64,000 nucleotides of DNA from contig JBBPFI010000012.1 of the NCBI GenBank assembly GCA_037974965.1, forward strand, positions 1,054,001-1,118,000, in the 5' to 3' direction. The notes under the pieces were generated by a model. It saw nothing but the letters and a program-made list of their open reading frames with translations, ran no database searches and was not told the origin of the DNA. Shown here piece after piece: positions 1 to 12,227 of the stretch. Each line of letters starts with the position of its first letter. Position 1 is the first letter of the stretch. This DNA comes from Dacryopinax spathularia (taxonomy: Eukaryota > Basidiomycota > Dacrymycetes > Dacrymycetales > Dacrymycetaceae). The translations under genes and the position numbers were made by a program.

Positions 1-855
1 CTCCTTCGCTCTCTTACTGGGCTGCCGGGTTGATGGGTTGTGCGATAGTTGTGGGACCGTCGGACATCCCGTTCAACGAGTTCTACCCCAAGCCGAAGCC
101 GCTCACTCAGGAAGGCATTAAGGAGGTCGTGGACGCCTTTGCGGCAGCCACCGAGCGCTGCAAGAAAGTCGGATGTGCGTCCGCTTCCCATCTACCTATC
201 TCTCTTCTCCCGTTTCTCGTAGTGTACTGATTGATGCATAACGCGCGGCAGTCGACTTTATCGAGATCCACGGCGCGCACGGCTACCTCATCTCCTCATT
301 CCTCTCCCCCCTCTCGAACAAACGTACGGATTCCTACGGCGGCCCCCTCTCCAACCGGATCCGCCTGCCACTCGAAGTCGCCCAAGCCGTCCGGAAAGCA
401 TGGGGCGAAGACAAACCGCTCTTCTTCCGCGTTAGTGCTACGGACTGGGCGGACGGACCCGAGAAGGACGCCGAGTCGGGAGAGTGGAAACAGTGGGGTG
501 TGGAGCAGAGCACGATCTTAGCTGCGGAGCTGCAGAAGGTCGGGGTGGACCTGATTGACGTCTCTTCGGGGGGGAACTGGGCAGCGCAGAAGATCACCAT
601 TGGGCCGGGGTATCAAGTGCCGTTCGCGGAGCATATCAAGCGTGCTCTGCCCAACTTGTTAGTGGCGACCGTTGGGCTCATCACAGACCCTCAGCAGGCA
701 GAGGGGTACCTCAAGGATGGGAAAGCGGATGTGGTGCTTTTGGCGAGGGAGCTGTTGAGGCATGTGGATTGGCCGCTGTATGCGGCACAGCAGCTGGGGG
801 TGGCGGTCCATCCGGCGGTACAGTACGAGAGGGCGTGGTCGAGGATGTTGCAGTG
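1..855 (+). CDS. NADH:flavin oxidoreductase, Old Yellow Enzyme family (5' partial)
   Basis: The gene enters from outside the window, so only the C-terminal part of the TIM barrel is present. One intron (about 175-251) joins ...CKKVG to FDFIEIHGAHGYL. The downstream HGAHGYLISSFLSP and NKRTDSYGG stretches are the conserved OYE/YqjM-like substrate and FMN region, and GLITDPQQAEGYLKDGKADVVLLAREL is the phosphate-binding end of the barrel. The family uses FMN and NAD(P)H to reduce activated alkenes; the substrate cannot be read from sequence. The protein ends ...YERAWSRMLQ with a stop at 853-855. A decayed copy of its 3' half follows about 200 bp downstream. The family call is firm. The start and full length are not visible. 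Confidence 0.9.
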
Positions 856-1039
856 ATCTGCTTGGATCTAGATGTTTGGGCTGGAAAAAATGTAAAGAGG
901 AACTGGTAAAGGAGGATTGAAATGTGCATTGGAATATGTCTTGTTGACGAAAGATAAAAAGGTAGATAGATCTTGACTGAAATATAGATAGATCTTGACT
1001 GAGCAGAATGAGAAATTGGATCGTTGGATCTCGTGCGCC

Positions 1040-1430
1040 GACGTTTCTGGAAGATGGCTCCTATGGGGCTTGGAGCAGAGCACCATCCTCGCTTGAGAGC
1101 TGCAGAAGGTCGGCGTCGACTTTCTGGATGTCAGCTCGGGCGGGGACGGGGCAGCGCGGAAGACAGCCATCGCCCCTGGCTGTCAAGTCCCCTTCGCGGA
1201 GCATATCAAAAACGCTCCCCCGAGCTTGCTGGTCGGCTGTGTGGGGTTGATCACTGAGCCGGATCAGGCTAAAGGGTTTTTGAAGGACGGGAATGCCGAT
1301 GTCGTGTTGCTAGGCCGGGAGCTGCTGAGAAAAATGTGGATTGGCCGTTGTATGCTGCTCAGGAGCTGGGAGTCGCGGTTCATCCTGCTGTGCGGTATGA
1401 GCGGGCGCGGTCCCATTTGCTGCATTGGTT
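1040..1430 (+). pseudogene. Decayed tandem copy of the 3' half of the OYE gene
   Basis: This stretch repeats the upstream oxidoreductase from about its WGVEQSTILAAEL region to near the C terminus. LVGCVGLITEPDQAKGFLKDG and NADVVLLGRELL are readable at about 1226-1325 and match the functional gene almost residue for residue. The reading frame is broken: a TGA at 1094-1096 replaces the Ala codon of LAAEL, and the frame shifts again near 1325, after GRELL, so that WIGRCMLLRSWE is read in place of DWPLYAAQQLG. No intact 5' half is present, so this looks like a partial segmental duplication that has decayed. It is unlikely to make a working enzyme. Confidence 0.8.
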
Positions 1431-1722
1431 ATAGCTCCACAGAGGACTTCCCAGACATTAGACAGGTTGTGACTAGATTTCCTGTTGGACTAGGACAGAC
1501 AATGATGAGAAAAGGTTAGAATGACTCGCCCGCTGGCCTTGGGATACACAAACAATTACGTGCCGCAGCATTGGCCGTAAGGGTCGCGTCGTCAGGAGCA
1601 AGACGGGCCTCACTTTCGCGCAATATTCCTCGCCAATACAAAGCCAACGAACTCGACAGCAAGACTCATCGCCTCATCTCTCGACATACGACATCGCCAG
1701 CTCAAGTAAACGAACAAAAACA

Positions 1723-3778
1723 ATGGGAGGAGGGGACGAGGATGTCACCGAGTGCGTTTTCTCACTCAAGTGCGGACGTGCGGTATTAACGCGGACTATC
1801 AGGATCGAGCCCGTCTCGGCTCACTCGGTTGACGAATGGCGCAACATGTACATCGAAGCCAAGAACATGCTGGATGAGGCGATGGAGGAGATTGCGGAGT
1901 TTAGGGTGACGAGTGGGGAGATCGAGCAGGAGATGGAGAGGGAATTGAAGGATAAGGAGAAGGCGTTGATGGATCTGAAGGTCAGGGTTGGCAAGCTGGA
2001 GATCGAGAGGGACGATTGGAAGGTGCGTGCCCATCTCCCACCCGACGTGTGGCCCCTATTCAAGGAGTCGTTCAGTCGAAGTTTATGAAACTTCAAGCTA
2101 CCTTCAATACGACAACCAACTCGCTCCAACGAGAACTGGACTCGCTCCGCAAGGTGACCACTGAATACAAGACTCAAGTCCGAGAGCTAGAAATGGGCAA
2201 TGACGACCTCGAGCGGAACGAGCGATATGCGAAGAGCAGTCTTGCCGAGATGGAGGAGAAGTTCAACCGGGTTACAGAGGAGAAGATCATGCTCGAGCAC
2301 GAGCTGATGTCGAAGGCGGCTCAGGAGGAGGAGATGCAGCGATTGCGAGACGAACTAAGAGGTATGTCATGTTATACCGTCGTATATGCGGGGAATCTGA
2401 ACGATTCCTCTCAGATATGAGTTTGGAAGTCGCTGTTCTGAAGGACAAGGAGGATGAACTGCGCCGTCAGCTTGAAGCAAGGTCCTCTCTTGGACCATCG
2501 CCGGCGACATCGCCATCTCTCTCGGGCGACAAGGACGAATCCGTGATGCATCTCGACGATCTCACCGTCAAGCAGCAGCAAAAGATGAACACGCTCCCTC
2601 GCTCACCATCCATCGCAAGCAATGCCTCCTCGCCGGCTCCCACTCCGCCTCCAAAGCCGTATCCTCCGCTCGCAAATGTCAAAGCGTTACGGGCTTCTGC
2701 CATGGCCAGCTCGCCTTCTCGTATACCGGCGCCCCGCAAGTCTATGTTGGCTGATTCAACAGCATCGACTGCAACCGTCCTACCGCGCACCCGTTCGTCA
2801 GCCACACAGATGATGGTCGAGGCGCGAAATCGCTTCTCCCAGCTGGAGAAGAAATGGAAAGGAGGCCGCATTGTCTCCAATCCATTGGCTCGCAAGAAGG
2901 AGCCGGTCATACCAGAAGTCGAGAACAGCCCTGGATGGGTCGTCCTGTCCGATACCAGCAGTGCGGCCGACTCCTCGTCGTCCTTTGTCAAGATTGGGCC
3001 TGTCACGCCTGCTCTGTCCCGTCCCATATCAAGAGCGTCAAGATCTTCGACAGAGTACGGTCGTGGCTCATTTGATCGCCGACGATCTATGGAAGTACAG
3101 AGCCCGCCTACATCATATCTCTCGAGAATGCCGGCTGGCACAGATCAGCCGCGGCCACTATCGCAGTCCATTGCTCCTGCACGCCACCCACCAGCGCGAC
3201 CTCGCTCTCAGCTTACTGAGTCCACGGCCACGGTGAGAGGTGTTGACCCTCAACGTCCGCTACGCCCACCTACCCCATCATTCATACCCAAGCCAAACGA
3301 TACCTCCATGAACTCCGATACCTCTTTCTCTTCCAATCCAAGACCCCTTGGACGGTCTCAGTCCCAATCGGTCCGACGAGCTATCTCCACCACGTCGGGC
3401 AACGCTCGGACCGGTTCCCACACCCACTCTCGCCAGGGCAGCATCACTGCTACACCGCCTCTGCCACCGCTGCCGAGCAAGCTGGAACGAAGCACGGCCA
3501 TGATGGACATGTCTGCCATTCCGAGCCCCAGTTCCATTCCGAGCTCTACAAGCCGAATCGCCCGACCATCCAGCTCGGTCGTCGGGAATGTCCGGCGGCC
3601 CGCGAGCGTGCAAGCGGCGCCGAGGTCTCACACCCCGTTGGGCTACGGCAGCTATAGCAGCTATGACCGGAATGACGAGCAAGACTTTGGCGTGGGAGCC
3701 GTCAAGGAGCCGTTGCCGGGTATTGGCCTCGGACGTGCGAAAGTCAAGGCGAGGATACCGAGCGGAAACAGGATTTAG
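1723..3778 (+). CDS. nudE: NudE/NDE1-family nuclear distribution protein
   Basis: NudE proteins link LIS1 to cytoplasmic dynein and act in nuclear migration and spindle positioning. The spliced protein begins MGGGDEDVTEIEP. It then has a long N-terminal coiled coil (EWRNMYIEAKNMLDEAMEEI, followed by heptad-rich sequence to about 2460), as in NUDE domains that bind LIS1 and dynein intermediate chain. The C-terminal part (from about 2480) is low-complexity, Ser/Pro-rich and probably disordered, which is usual for the family. Introns are inferred at 1752-1802, 2023-2075 and about 2362-2416, each restoring the coiled-coil frame. The start is the first ATG that leads into the coiled coil after intron removal. 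The neighbours are unrelated host genes. Confidence 0.88.
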
Positions 3779-4814
3779 CGACCCGGACCGAGGACCAGTA
3801 CACATGCATATGAACATGATACACATTCCTTACAGTATTTTCTTTCTATACAGTACTTACAGCGTCATGTTGTACTTTTATTTTAGGCATTCAAAGGATC
3901 TGTCGTTACGGTTCTCACATTGTCTTTGTGTTTTCATTGTCCCCTCTGCTCGGAATTTCTATACAGAACCGGGGTTGATCGTCGTCAAGGGTCCCCCTGA
4001 TTGGTCAATTGTCAAGTCGCCCATCCCTGAAGTGGGCAGATTGATTCCGTTTGACTCGGATGAATCGAGAGACGCGTCCGAACAGCTGAGATGCGTCGTG
4101 CCATGGCTGAACCCACATCCCATCGACCAGCCTCCTCCTCGACTCGCCCCGTCCGACACAAAGGGCGCCTCACACACCTGGTCGCGAGCTAAACGAAAAT
4201 AGGAGAGCTATTATCGTCGGATATCTTGCAAATTAGTGGAACGATATGCGGAGATCTCCAGCTTCAGGCGGTGCTCGAAGCGAAGTCAGGGAGTTCAGGG
4301 ATCGACAATGGAAATGGTCTTTCGTAACTACGGACCTTTGCGATCCTGGCGATGCTAGCCCATTTCTGGGACGACGGTCTAAGCGAACAAAGACCTGCTA
4401 GGGGTCTATGTCTTGGAGTGACTGCTCGCTGGAAAAGATCTCGGCAACCGACACATGGGACATCTGGCTTGGGTCGAGCCAAACCTCGAGCTCAACTGAG
4501 ACAAGCCACCAAGAGCCAGCCCAAGTCACTCGTTCGGTGGACCGAGGCAGGCGAGACGCAAAGCAGCAGTCAGTGACGATGGCGGCGTCCGATCTGTCAA
4601 ACCGATCTGCCTGATGTCACCGATGCTGCGCCGAGACTGAGGCTCTGAACTCAAGGCAAATCTGCCGTGACATCCGTCGGGCTGGTCGAGGTTGACAGCT
4701 ACCCGGGACTCGCACGCAAGTCTAATAATCCCATAATGCCCTAAAGATTGGTGCTCACTGCATAACACCTGTTCGCCGCTCCCGCCTTCCCTACCATCTC
4801 GACGATCATTCACG
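3779..4814. other. Intergenic, no gene seen
   Basis: About 1 kb between the NudE stop and the hydrolase start. The first part (3,779-3,960) is AT-richer and probably holds the NudE 3' UTR. The remainder shows only short frames with no family resemblance. No repeat or clear promoter element was recognised. Confidence 0.5.
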
Positions 4815-6332
4815 ATGCTCTTCGTCGAGCTCCCCAACGAGGACGTACAGATGTTCTATCGATCGAATCTGCCTGGGGACGACGAATACGGGCGTGCTAT
4901 CACACCGAACGCGCCCCTCCCGAGCGACAGGGAGACAATATTGCTGCTGCCAGGAACAATGCTGGACAGCAGGGATATGAGCGAAATCTTGGCATCGCCG
5001 CTGTCGAAACGCTACAACCTAGTCGTCCTAGATCCACGAAGTGTCGGCCAAACGAAGAATCCACCAAGTGCGGCGAGGGATGCTTGGGTCGACGCGGCAG
5101 ATTTCGTGAAGGCTATGGAGGTGTTGGGTATTGAGAGCGCCCACGTCATGGCAGTCAGCGGTCTTTCAGTGGTTGCGGCGAAGCGCATGGCTGTTTTATG
5201 GCCGGAGAGGGTGAAGAGTCTCGTCTTGATTGCAATAGCACCGCCAGACCCGTATGTCCCCTTCTTCTTTGAGAGACGCAGAACCAACATCTTCTAGGCC
5301 GGAGTGGATTATGGAGTCCTGGAATGAGCTGCTCGGGATATACCTGAATGCCAAAGATCTGGAGACGATGGAGGAGTGCATCAACGACTTCTACCCATTA
5401 GCATACGGCGAGGTACGAGCGCATGTTGAAGACGAAGTATACGACTCTGACGCTCCATTGTAGTATTTATGTCCAGCCAAGGTGGACGAAGTCGCTCTGT
5501 ACTGGGAGACGCAGTATCATCCAGCCAATGGAGCGCGCTTCTACGATTGGGCGACCCCGTTTCTTCTCGTAAGTTTGCGATTTGGTTCCAGAAGCCGTCT
5601 CGCTAACCATATGCGCAGCGACAACGACTAGGTGCCGAATTCCTTCGCTTGATCCGACAACCCACCCTCATCATGAACGGCGCGTCTACGCTCGTCTCAT
5701 CACCAGAAGAGGCCGAACGGCTTCAGGCAAGCATGGTATCCGTTACGGGAGGAACAAAGCTCGTCATTGTCCCGGACGCGCCAGATCAGTTTCACTATAT
5801 CCCGCAATTCGCCGTCATCGTCGTGGACGAGATGACCGAGTTCTACCGGAACTTGCCGCAGATGGAGCCTAGGCCGTTCCTGAATGAGGAGAAGGATCCT
5901 TGGAAGCGGGCATTATTCGAGCTTGCTGAGTTACGGAATGATCCATCCATCAAGGAGCGCGATCCGCACCGATGCACCTCATTCTCCGGCGTTCCTCCTG
6001 AGATTGTCGAGCGGCGGAAGCAAGGCTACGTGGAGATTGCGAAAGCGAGCAAGGGAGCCTTCTCGCCTTTCGGCCCGAATGGCGAGCCACCTCGGAAGTG
6101 AGTGTTTTCGCTCTTGAAGCTCCAGGACAACGTGCTGATATCGTCCAGATTCTCCGAACGTCACATGGTACAAATTGCTCAAGATGTTAAGCATAGCCGC
6201 GCCAGAGCCAACAGCGGTCTGTGGGCGAACGGCGTGGAACTTGAGATAGTGGAGAGCGATGAGGAGCCTGAGACTCCAACGAAGCAAGAAGACTTAAGGA
6301 TAAGACTTGCGCGGGAGCTCCGTTCTTTCTGA
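4815..6332 (+). CDS. Alpha/beta hydrolase fold protein
   Basis: The protein starts MLFVELPNEDVQMFYRSNL and shows the usual alpha/beta hydrolase order: ILLLPGTMLDSR (oxyanion strand-loop), YNLVVLDPRSVGQT, then VMAVSGLSVVAA as the nucleophile elbow. Here the elbow reads A-V-S-G-L rather than the textbook G-x-S-x-G. Later parts include QPTLIMNGASTLVSSPEEAE and DQFHYIPQF, the latter placing a histidine near the expected catalytic position. Introns are inferred at 5252-5297, about 5440-5484, about 5570-5618 and about 6100-6149. The last exon encodes a charged tail ending RLARELRSF. The substrate is unknown; many fungal members are esterases or epoxide hydrolases. The gene has no obvious pathway partners nearby. 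Confidence 0.8.
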
Positions 6333-6651
6333 TGTACCGATCTGAATTTCCGCTGTATATTTCTGTTGACATCCTTCCCGGCTTTCACCCTGCATTTGAT
6401 ACCGCAACTGTTATCCATTTCATACTCATGTACAACGCATATAGGAACCTTTTGTACGAGAGATTGTGAAATACACACTTGTTCAGACGCCCGCAGCTCT
6501 CCTCGGAATCTCCGGGAATGTTAAATGACGCGCCTCGCGTCGCCACACAGAACTTGCTTCACGCTCTTGCATGCGTCCTAAGCATCTTACTCTCTCTCCG
6601 TCATCACTAAGTCCTTGTCGCTCCTCATCCAGCACTTCGCAAAGCAAGAAA

Positions 6652-7774
6652 ATGGTTCGTTCATAGCAAAGGCAGGCCATAGATGGGAGTTAACGATGCT
6701 AGGTTCGTGGTCTGTCAGCCCAAGACAAGCGCGACAAGTTGCTCGAGATCTTCCATGAGACGGTATATGCGCGTCATTAACCCACGTGAACCGTGCTCAT
6801 CACCCCTCCTTCGCAAACAGAAAGACTTCTATCAGGTGCGCCAAGCAAGGAGCGCGCCGGGCAGGCTGTATATGCTAACATCGACGCGCATATATGCAGC
6901 TCAAGGAGCTCGAGAAGGTATCCTCGCTCTGCCCAGGACCCGATCAGGTCTGACACAGTTCTGTCTTAGCTGGGTCCCAAGATGAAAGGGATCAGTAAGC
7001 ACCGCCATCTCCTGTCGTTGATCTGAGATCGCGCTTGCTGAGCGTTGGGCCTAGTCTCGCAGTCAGTCAAAGATGTCTTGCAGGAGCTGGTCGACGACGG
7101 GATGGTCCAAGTCGAGAAGATCGGAGCTGGAAACTGTGCGTGGCCTTCGTTGTCTCCCCTGGCTGAGCTGAGCTGAGCGGTCACCAGTTTATTGGTCCTT
7201 CCCATCCCAGGATGGAGCTATCGTGAGTGTCGCTTGTAGCCATCCGCAGAACACCTCTGACGACGGCTGCGTCTTCGTGTTCCATAACGCCTATAGATTA
7301 CCGGAAAGCTCGAAGATGTCAAAGCTGAGATCCAGAAACTCAAAGACCGTGAAGAGGAGATAGGTCGCTTGATGGAGATAGAGGAAGAGAAGCGGCCGCC
7401 CAGTGTGGGTAAAGTTTGCGCGGACCCCAGCAAAGAATCTGACAAGATACAGGACGAGCGCGAGGCCAATCTGGCTCGCCTCCGCCGTCTCAAACGTGAA
7501 AAGGAAGGGTTGAGCCGCGAGAAACTGTCTCTCTCGCAGTGCGATGCAGCCTTGTTTGAGCAGAAGAAGCGCGGGATCATTTTGTCGAAGGAAGCTGCGG
7601 AGAGGTGGACGGGTTCGTAGGCTGCATCTCGATCATCAGCATCGTCTGACGAGTTGTTTGTCAGACAACACTATGACCGTGCTCTCGTACCTTGAAGGTC
7701 GAGGTCAAGATGTCAACGCCGTTCGCAACCACTTCGGCATCCGTGAGGGATGGGAGGATCTGGAAGTGGATTAA
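6652..7774 (+). CDS. MND1: Meiotic nuclear division protein 1 (MND1)
   Basis: MND1 pairs with HOP2 to stimulate Dmc1/Rad51 strand exchange between homologues in meiosis. The spliced N terminus reads MVRGLSAQDKRDKLLEIFHET, KDFYQ, LKELEK, LGPKMKGI, SQSVKDVLQELVDDGMV, which is the family's winged-helix domain. A coiled coil follows (about 7300-7600), and the end is RWTDNTMTVLSYLEGRGQDV...EGWEDLEVD. The start rests on an intron directly after the ATG (6655-6702), which restores the conserved RGLS...KR motif. Exons 3 and 4 are micro-exons of 15 nt (6821-6835) and 18 nt (6900-6917). The stop codon lies only 9 bp before the target-site copy of the KDZ transposon, so the transposon occupies the original 3' UTR or terminator. 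Confidence 0.9.
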
Positions 7775-7791
7775 TCCGATGCGGAGTGGAG

Positions 7792-7898
7792 CACCCGTGG
7801 CTTCCCTGTTAATGCATGAATCTGTGTCCGGGGCAGTGCCTGCCACGGACACGAATTTGCGCTCCAAGCGGCGAGACCCCGTATCCAGCCATTTCCAG
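7792..7898 (+). repeat. Left terminal inverted repeat of the KDZ element
   Basis: Begins CACCCGTGGCTTCCC directly after the target copy GAGTGGAG (7784-7791). It pairs over 107 bases with the complement of 16444-16550. The inner end ATCCAGCCATTTCCAG is identical in both copies. Confidence 0.85.
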
Positions 7899-8006
7899 GT
7901 AAATAGGACCCTTTTACAAGAAAAATCAAGAATCACGTGAGCCAAGGGTCCAGCATAGCGCGCGTCGCGGCTCAGTGTAGTGCTCGCGCAGACAGCATCG
8001 TCCAGT

Positions 8007-11000
8007 ATGTCGACCTCCTCGCTACCCACTCTCTCCGGTCTACCACGCTCTCGCCAAGCCCCAAGTACAACCTCTCGTGGCGTACGCGTCTCCGTGCTGC
8101 CACTGGTGCAAGGTACTCAGAAAAGCAAGCACCGCCGCAGCCTTGCCGCCTTACGAGAGGCCCGCCTTTCACGTCCCTCGACTTACGACCCGCACTCGAG
8201 CAAGCATAATCTGGAACTCTCGTCTCAGGTGGTCGGGCTTGCTGCTCTCCATAATCGACAGACCAAGGCGTTGCCCGAAACTGATCTGGAGGAAGCGCGA
8301 GCTCTTGATTTCGTGAGCCAGCAATACGCGGGTCACGCCACCTCGCATGAGCAAGCTGCTTGGGCAAGCGATCTTGGCGTAGAAGACACAGACACGGTGG
8401 AGGATCATGAGGCGGGCGCATGGGTGAACGAGGAAGAACCCGCATTGGAGACCGTGCTGCGCGAGTTCAGGTGCGTTTCCATTTGCACACACCAGCCACT
8501 TGCTCATGCTGACCCTACTCCAGGGGTAAGAGTACGAGATATTCGCCAGGGAGCGGGGTTCATGGCGCACGCCTAGCCAATCGAATTGCTCGGTGGGAAG
8601 CCGAGATGCCTGGGCTCGTGCAAGCTTTCTTGCGCTGGCGCCATGACCCTCACGTTGACGAGTTGCCTGGCGACCAAGCTAAACCTCAAGGCCACCCTCT
8701 GCACGTAGTGGATTGGCATGGTGCGTGCTAACCTCGACACCCGGCACAATCACTCACAAATGGCTAGGAAGTACCATCAAGTGGTTCCACGCAACACGAT
8801 TCGGCGAGAACCTGTTGTGCCACCTAGTCGAGCGAGGCTACATGCCTTGCAGCCCGGACGAGCCCAAATGGGCCATCTCGCTTCACGTCATGGAAGTCTT
8901 GCACCATGCGCGAGTGCGTGCTTACGTGTCGCACGAGTCGTTCGCCAGAATCTTGTGCGATCTTCACGGGGTACGTGCTCGGCATTCTTGATCGCGGATG
9001 ACTTGCTCAACAACCCGCACACGCAGTTTCCCTACCGTCGACACTTGCGCGTGCAGCTCAGCCGTGCTTACGATGTATGGCTAGAGATTAGCCTCTCGAT
9101 CGAGAGGCGCGTCAAAACAGCATTTCGGCAGGATTCTCCCGACTGGCGCTTGCGCAACTCATGTCCAGCTTGCGAGTACCGGGTATGCAGCTGACACGCG
9201 CCAGGCATTAGTATGCTGACTTGTCGTGCAGCTTGAAGGCGAGGACCCGCTCCCACACAGCAAGCTGATCTCGGGCGATGGGAATAATTCCAGCAAGAGA
9301 TTCGCGGGTGCCGGGCACCAAGATACCCGCAAGTTCTCAAGCGATTACATTCTGGATCCCGACGAAGTAGATGAGTTTGCGAGAGGCCCGCAGGGGTGTC
9401 ATAGTGACCTCGAGACGGTATGTATCTTATTCACGCGAACCCCGAGGACAGGAGCTCATACAACTGCTAGCGTAAGCCCCAAGCCAGTCGAGCCCCGGAG
9501 GAGCAAGATACGGACTGCACCGTGCGCTGGACCACCACAACCGCGCAGAGAGAGGTCAAGCATTGGCGTGACGCCCTGCACGCATGTGGGAACTTCCTCG
9601 TATCGTGCCGTCATGCATTCGTCCTGCTCTCGGCGGATATGATCGAGTCAGGAGAGTTGTAAGCCTCCGCTTGCCAGGTACCTAGATCATTGTTACTCAC
9701 GCACACTTCAGGGCCAAATACTCTCTTGCCTGCTTGAACCGGCTTCTACGTGTTCACGGATCTGGCCTCGCCATGGGCTATGATATCGGGTGCGACCACG
9801 CCAAGACAATCGAGCGAAGTAGCTTGGGCGAGACGGCAAGAAAGTCTGGCTTGCGGATGTTCGTGGGTGCTTTCCACGGATATGCGCACAACCGCAAGTG
9901 CCAGCTAGACTACCACCCTCGCTTTGTAGCCACCGCCGGGCTAGAAGATTTCGAAACGAACGAGTGGATATTCTCGAAACAGAACTTGACCGCGCCTCTC
10001 TTCCGTCATGCGTCCGAGTATCATCGACACGCGACTCTACATTGCTTTTGGGCTCGATGGGACGAGGATCGACGAGCCGGTCTAGGTAGCTCGTCTCATG
10101 GCACACTCAGCTAGTCGCTGACCGGTTTTCAGGAGACTGGTTGCTAGGCAAGTACAAGCAGGCGCTTGCTATCGTGGAGCACGATGGCCGAGCTGTCTTG
10201 ACGCTCCAGCAACAATTGGGCCTTTCAGACGATGACTTCCGAGGATTCTTACGGGACGAGCGGGAATATTTCCATTCACTGCGGGTCGAGCCAGAAGGAG
10301 ACGGGCTGGCATTCAAGTATCTTGAAACACTCAAGAGCTTGCGAGACGTTCGGTAAGACTCGTCACGTCCATTCCTTCTGTCTCCTGATCGCTCGTTCCT
10401 GTCTAGGTCGCGACTACACGATCTAGGCTATGACGGCTTCGTAACGATGACGCCCGAAGCCTGGTCCTCGCTCCCCGCTCTCACAAGGCAGCGTACCCTT
10501 GAGCGCGATTACCTTGCCCTAGTGAACTCCGAGCAACGACTGGAGGGTCTTGCAAGCCAGTATGAGCTGGCCCTAGATACTGAGCGATGGGTGCCCGATG
10601 GCGAGCCTTGGAAGGATACGGAAAATGCTCTGGCTTGCCGCGCGTATAACCGTGCCCTGGACGAGCTCGAAAGTCTCGTCGTGCAGCGTCTTTTCGAGAT
10701 GGAAAAGCGCAATCTCCGAGGGACCGGTAGGCCAGAAACTGCAGTCATGCGATCGAGCTGACATGCGACTAGGATACAAGCTGCGTACTGCGATTGCTAA
10801 GGCACTCAAGCAGCGGAGCTTGGCTATACAGTCCGCATTAGCGAGATACAACAAGCTCGCTCGAGAGCTAGCAAGGCCGACTTTATCTTTCCAAGACGTC
10901 CTCGATTACTCGTTCCTTTCCGACTTTGCTCTCCTTCGATACTCAAGAAACGATATTCTTGAGAAACCTTGGGCAACGCCGAAAATCAGGCAAGCAACGG

Positions 11001-11458
11001 TCAAGTGGCTGCTCGTCCAGTGTGCTAGAGAAGAAATCAAGCGGCTGGACATCGAGATCCGCCGTGTCTGGTCCGCAGTCCACCTAGAAACTCCCGCGCT
11101 CCAGCCAGCAATACAAGCCGCCGAACAGCTGGGTGACATGCTGTTCGCCTGTGAACTTTCGAAACGGCTCCAGAAGCAAGCACGGGTCGACGCTCGCTTA
11201 CGAGAACGGCTACAGCAAGTGTCTCGCCTGCCTGGATTCTCCGGGACACTGGCTGTTGGGCGACGTTCGACTCCCGAGAAGGACATCATGGGGGAGGAGC
11301 TTGGCTGCGCGGACCATTTGAGTGCCAGTGCCGTGTTATCGTTAGACAAGGAGGAACGCGACGAGGACGAGCTACTAGACGACGAAGCCCTCGATGACGA
11401 TGAGCTCGTCCAGGTCGAGCAGCTCGCTCAAGTGTTCGCTGAAATGGATACCAAGTAG
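8007..11458 (+). CDS. KDZ-superfamily transposase
   Basis: Multi-exon gene (introns of about 45-60 nt) starting MSTSSLPTLSGLPRSRQ. Family hallmarks in order are a CPACEYR Cys pair followed by SGDGNNSSKRF (about 9160-9300), LSADMIESGEL, MGYDIGCDHAKTIE (about 9772), GAFHGYAHNRKCQLDYHPR (about 9868) and GLEDFETNEWIFSKQN (about 9940). A long helical C-terminal region ends in an acidic tail (DEDELLDDEALDDDELVQ). In this superfamily these motifs form an RNase H-fold DDE catalytic core behind a Cys-rich N-terminal domain. Exon joins that restore the motifs lie at 8470/8524, at about 8720/8768, and after SGEL. Every exon is open and the termini of the element are intact, so the transposase may be functional. 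Confidence 0.9.
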
Positions 11459-12227
11459 TTTTGTACCTAGCAATCATACAGCCTAGATTCTGTCCTTCTT
11501 GTTGTACGTCTAGTTCGAGCTCTGTATCGTGATGATCTCGTAGAAAATATACCACGCGAACCGCATGCTGTTCGTAACGTGTCCACGACGCCCATTCCCT
11601 GCGTGAATCGGAATGCACGAAGCGTGCGGCGCGACTCCCAGCGCGAGGGAGGAAGTCTTGAGTCACATTTCCAGCTTGTGAGTTGCTTGTCTTGCACGAC
11701 ACTTGGAGAGCGAATAGGACTAGCAACGTAGAAGGAGGTAATTTTTTTGAAGACAAGATTAAGAGGTAGTTTCATGTTGCCGGGTGACTCGTACCTAAAG
11801 AGCACGAGTTTTTCATGCGTCATTTGACCTCCCTTAAGTACTTGTCGTTTACAAGCAGTCTTGACCGAGAATTCTACACAACACGCAATTTTTTCGACTT
11901 GATTTTTGCATTAACTGGCACAAGATACTAATATAAGCAAGGTAATTTTTTTTCATCTCGTCCAGATGCACGAAAGAGGAGTTAGAGGCGAGGTGATGAC
12001 CCCAGGCTCGAGTCATGTGATCCTGTGTCACGGGGCTGCACGCGTCTTCTAGCGTCGGAGCCGCGCGTCTCTCTCCTTCTCTTCTTTCCTCCTGACCATC
12101 ATCTCTAGCTTCTCGTCTACCACACTCCACTCGTCTAGCTCTCGCTCACTGATCCTCGACTTCAAACAAACACTAGCTCTCGTCATCTCGACCAACAAGA
12201 TCAACACAATCAAGGAAGGATAGCAAG

